Positions 6,207 through 8,352 of a stretch of DNA of 8,352 bases are shown piece by piece. The first letter of the stretch is position 1. Every line of letters begins with the position of its first letter. The translations under genes and the position numbers were made by a program. The DNA comes from an uncultured Mycoplasmatota bacterium. Lineage in GTDB: Bacteria > Bacillota_I > Bacilli_A > RF39 > UBA660. The stretch is from assembly GCA_946613765.1 (NCBI GenBank), contig CAMOFW010000031.1:1-8352 (forward strand), written 5' to 3'. The notes beneath the pieces were generated by a model. It was not told where the DNA came from. It made no database searches and saw only the letters and a program-made list of their open reading frames with translations.

Positions 6207-7441
6207 TATTTAGCACTTCCAATATCGGTTGCAGATACTCCTCTTTTATGTTTAATTGCTTCCCATTTCATATCTTTTTTGAATAAGCAAATAACATTAA
6301 TAGGAACCCATGTAAGAATAAATACTGCAAATAATGCAATAGCAGATATTACACTTCTTGATTTTCTCTTGTTATATTTAACAACGAATATTGATGTAAT
6401 AATACCTGTAATATATGTTAATACTAAGAATAGTACTCCACTAGAGAATAGTGTTGAGAATATATCATATAATTGAATATTAAATATTCTAAATATAATT
6501 AATGCAATAAATTCAATTAAACAAATTACTTGAATTACTGGTGCAACAAAGTTCATAAACATATCAAATGCTGATGAATTACCAGTTTTAATAAAATGTT
6601 TAAGTAAATCTTTCCAATATAATCTTAGACATTGTAGACAACCAACTGACCATCTTTTTCTTTGTTTCCATGATGCATTAAATGCAATTGGTTGTTCATC
6701 ATATGTAATTGCACTTTCAACAAAAGCAATTGGTTCATCTTTTAATGCTCTTTGGGCAGTATATTCAATGTCTTCAGTTAAAGTTTTTGTATCAAATCCT
6801 TCTTCATCAATTATTTCTTTTGCTACATAAAAACCTGTACCATTAATAGATGCAGATGTACCTAAAGTCATTCTTGCTCTATTCCAGAAGAAGTTTTGCA
6901 TGTAGTAGAATAATGATGTAGATCCTGAAATCCAGTTATCAGTAATATTTTTAGAATCTCTAAATCCTTGAGCTACTCTATATCCTGCTTCATAAGCATC
7001 ATTCATTCTACTTAAAAAGTCTGAATGTACAACATTATCAGCATCAAAGATAAGATAAGCATCTATAGTTTTATCTTTTTTTAATTTATCAAATACATAT
7101 CTTAATACTTCACCTTTAGATTTAACTTTTACTTTAACATCAATAACTTTTGCTCCAGCTTTTTTTGCTACTTCAGCAGAGTTATCTGTTGTATTATTAA
7201 CTGCTACATAAACATCATATAGATTCTTAGGATAATTACTTTGTAGTAATGATTCAACTAAGTGACCTACAACGTCAGCTTCATTTCTAGCAGGAATAAT
7301 AACTGCAAATTTATGTTTTGGTAAACTTGGTTTAATTCTAAACTTTCTAGGTTTTATAAAAGCAAATATACTAGTAAATGCATAGTATAATCCATAGAAT
7401 AAAGTTATTGAAAAAAATATGTAATATATAACTTGTACCAT
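6206..7441 (-). CDS. Membrane-bound processive family 2 glycosyltransferase
   Basis: This 411-residue enzyme belongs to the GT2 group that includes cellulose, hyaluronan and poly-N-acetylglucosamine synthases. It adds sugars from a nucleotide-sugar donor to a growing chain at the inner membrane face. Residues about 4-29 form a membrane helix. The catalytic domain follows with PARNEA (50-55), NNTTDN (82-87), the DxD motif as FDADN (132-136), TED (222-224, catalytic base region) and QRKRW (260-264, the Q/RxxRW acceptor motif typical of processive enzymes). Three hydrophobic segments (about 296-318, 333-355, 365-386) make a membrane channel part, ending in a KWEAIKH tail. The substrate cannot be told from sequence. 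No other polysaccharide genes (deacetylase, export, epimerase) are nearby. The ATG follows AAGGAG, 9 bases upstream, and has a promoter of its own. Confidence 0.9.
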   Translation of the reverse strand: MVQVIYYIFFSITLFYGLYYAFTSIFAFIKPRKFRIKPSLPKHKFAVIIPARNEADVVGHLVESLLQSNYPKNLYDVYVAVNNTTDNSAEVAKKAGAKVIDVKVKVKSKGEVLRYVFDKLKKDKTIDAYLIFDADNVVHSDFLSRMNDAYEAGYRVAQGFRDSKNITDNWISGSTSLFYYMQNFFWNRARMTLGTSASINGTGFYVAKEIIDEEGFDTKTLTEDIEYTAQRALKDEPIAFVESAITYDEQPIAFNASWKQRKRWSVGCLQCLRLYWKDLLKHFIKTGNSSAFDMFMNFVAPVIQVICLIEFIALIIFRIFNIQLYDIFSTLFSSGVLFLVLTYITGIITSIFVVKYNKRKSRSVISAIALFAVFILTWVPINVICLFKKDMKWEAIKHKRGVSATDIGSAK

Positions 7442-7478
7442 AAAAGATAACTCCTTCTTTATTAAATATTGTATATAT

Positions 7479-7507
7479 ATTTTATCGTTTTTTACTTGTT
7501 TTGTAAA
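7479..7507 (-). promoter_or_regulatory. Promoter of the glycosyltransferase operon
   Basis: On the minus strand TTTACA (-35, 7502-7507) and TAAAAT (-10, 7479-7484) have a 17-base spacer. The A/T-rich tail of the preceding terminator lies just upstream of the -35 and could also act as an UP element. The leader to the ATG at 7441 is about 30 bases. Confidence 0.6.
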
Positions 7508-7510
7508 GTC

Positions 7511-7538
7511 AATAAAAAATAGTACATAAGTACTATTT
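7511..7538 (-). terminator. Terminator of the spoVIF-like/GNAT operon
   Basis: A 9-bp perfect stem AAATAGTAC/GTACTATTT (7517-7525 with 7530-7538) and a 4-base loop are followed in the minus direction by TTTTTTATT. The upstream arm starts inside the TAA stop (7537-7539) of the GNAT gene. Confidence 0.8.
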
Positions 7539-7971
7539 ATAGATATAATATTAGTTCTTCTTTAATACCATCTTTTTTATTTAATTTAAAGTATTTACTA
7601 TATAAACTTTTAGCTTTAATATTATTTTCTAAAACATTAACTGTTATATATTTAATATTGTTAACTTTAGCATAATCTATTGCTTCATTAAGTAATGTTG
7701 TTGCTACTTTTTTATTTCTATATAGTTCTTCTACATATAATGCATCTATTTTAATATGATCATTATCTTTGATTAAATAAATATATCCTACTATATTATT
7801 ATCTTCTTCATATAAATAAATATATTTAGTATCATCTTCAATATAATTGATATAGAAATCTCTTACATTAATATGTTCTACACTTGGATCATATTGTCTT
7901 TCATCATCAATTAGTTTAGTTAATAATTTATCAAGTTTGCTAGCATCTTGTATATTTGCAGTTCTATACAT
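7537..7971 (-). CDS. GNAT family N-acetyltransferase
   Basis: GNAT enzymes transfer an acetyl group from acetyl-CoA to an amine of a protein, peptide or small molecule. The 144 residues, close to the usual length of about 145-160, show the fold in order: an N-terminal strand and helix (MYRTANIQDASKLDKLL), a central pair of strands (YIYLYEEDN/IVGYIYLI), the IDALYV strand with the acetyl-CoA loop YRNKKVATTLL (84-94), and the C-terminal YITVNVLENN ... AKSLYSKYFKL region where the A-x-x-LY motif is typical. The loop lacks the glycine of the usual R-x-x-G-x-G/A pattern (Lys at that place), which is tolerated in some members. The ATG follows AGGTGAT; it is second in an operon after the SpoVIF-like gene with about 30 bases between. 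The substrate is unknown. Confidence 0.88.
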   Translation of the reverse strand: MYRTANIQDASKLDKLLTKLIDDERQYDPSVEHINVRDFYINYIEDDTKYIYLYEEDNNIVGYIYLIKDNDHIKIDALYVEELYRNKKVATTLLNEAIDYAKVNNIKYITVNVLENNIKAKSLYSKYFKLNKKDGIKEELILYL

Positions 7972-8001
7972 TTACTATCACCTATTAACATTATACTATA
8001 T

Positions 8002-8238
8002 TTAAAACATTTTATCTATATTCTTTGGTACTTTATCATTAATAATAGTATTTATTATTTTATCTTCTCTATCTTTAGATACTTCTTTACCAGTAATAGA
8101 AGATAAAGTTTGTATTACTTTTCTTAATGTGTTCTCATTTTTCATATTACCATTATTTAATTCATTTGCTAAATCAATAATGGTTTCTTTTTTAACATTA
8201 GTTTTCTTTTCTATTTTATCAAATAAATCATCATTCAT
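8002..8238 (-). CDS. Stage VI sporulation protein F (SpoVIF)-like protein
   Basis: The 78 residues match from memory the layout of SpoVIF (YjcC in Bacillus subtilis, about 88 residues), a mother-cell protein needed for late spore coat assembly. Shared features are the start LFDKIEKKTNVKKETI, DLANELNNGN, a short helix TLRKVIQTLSSITGKEVS, then EDKIINTIINDKVP and the terminal IDKMF. It is soluble, with no signal peptide. The ATG follows AAGGTGAT. It lies downstream of der and upstream of a GNAT gene. I cannot tell from this window whether the organism forms spores; a member of the family could be kept for another role. Confidence 0.7.
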   Translation of the reverse strand: MNDDLFDKIEKKTNVKKETIIDLANELNNGNMKNENTLRKVIQTLSSITGKEVSKDREDKIINTIINDKVPKNIDKMF

Positions 8239-8271
8239 ATTATCACCTTATAATAATATATGTTAAATAAT

Positions 8272-8296
8272 AAAAAGATGAATAAAATTATTCATC
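8272..8296 (-). terminator. Terminator of der, overlapping its stop codon
   Basis: An 8-bp stem GATGAATA/TATTCATC (8277-8284 with 8289-8296) with a 4-base loop is followed in the minus direction by TTTTT. A bulged C (8297) separates this from further A/T pairing. The last two codons (Asp, Glu) and the TAA stop (8288-8290) of the GTPase gene form the upstream arm and loop. Confidence 0.7.
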
Positions 8297-8352
8297 CTTT
8301 TTATTTTTAAATTTAATTATTATTGGTGTTCCTTCTAAATCAAAGGCTTCTC
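8288..8352 (-). CDS. der: C-terminal end of ribosome-assembly GTPase Der (EngA), partial
   Basis: Only the last 20 residues are inside the window, reading EAFDLEGTPIIIKFKNKKDE before a TAA. The pattern R/E-AF-x-x-EGTPI followed by a basic strand is the usual ending of the KH-like domain of Der, an essential double-GTPase for assembly of the 50S ribosomal subunit. The rest of the gene lies to the right of the edge, so its integrity cannot be judged. The assignment rests on this short signature alone. Confidence 0.7.
   Translation of the reverse strand, partial: EAFDLEGTPIIIKFKNKKDE

Noticed and set aside
8239..8276. CATATATTA upstream of the SpoVIF-like gene, resembling a sigma-K -10 element
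   Set aside because: No matching -35 AC is found at the right distance, and such a loose motif is expected by chance in this AT-rich DNA.

Overview
The window is very AT-rich and densely packed. Every protein gene lies on the minus strand, the one tRNA gene is on the plus strand, and there is no gene-free stretch over 300 bases. Strong purine-rich Shine-Dalgarno sites, TTGACA/TATAAT-like promoters, short hairpin-plus-T-tract terminators, a Der C-terminus, a SpoVIF-like protein, a DUF1292 protein and a ThiI without rhodanese domain all point to a low-GC member of the Bacillota (class Bacilli or a near relative, perhaps an uncultured host-associated lineage). Trp is encoded by TGG and no frame needs UGA decoding, so the standard bacterial code fits. 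Stops are TAA or TAG; no TGA stop is seen. The lineage is inference.

Layout in the direction of transcription, right to left. The last codons of the GTPase gene der enter at the right edge and end in a terminator. A two-gene unit follows: a SpoVIF-like small protein and a GNAT acetyltransferase. Next is a promoter driving a membrane-bound processive family 2 glycosyltransferase whose stop codon overlaps the start of a small acidic protein by one base. Next is a single gene for a membrane protein with a histone-H1-like Lys/Ser/Thr tail, one transmembrane segment and two copies of an outer domain. Its terminator faces that of a plus-strand tRNA-Asn gene. Divergent from the tRNA is an operon of a DUF1292 protein and a long acidic coiled-coil protein. 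thiI (tRNA 4-thiouridine synthesis) and a secreted TasA/camelysin-like protein with a cysteine-rich repeat region complete the left side, each with its own terminator.

Most genes are housekeeping or cell-envelope functions in short independent units, and no mobile element, CRISPR array or phage gene is seen. The less ordinary parts are: the TasA-like protein with 16 cysteines arranged as repeated Cys-pair modules; the cationic-tail membrane protein with a duplicated domain; several terminators whose hairpins contain the stop codon of the gene they end, with the next promoter immediately behind; and a tRNA-Asn with C at the normally invariant U55.
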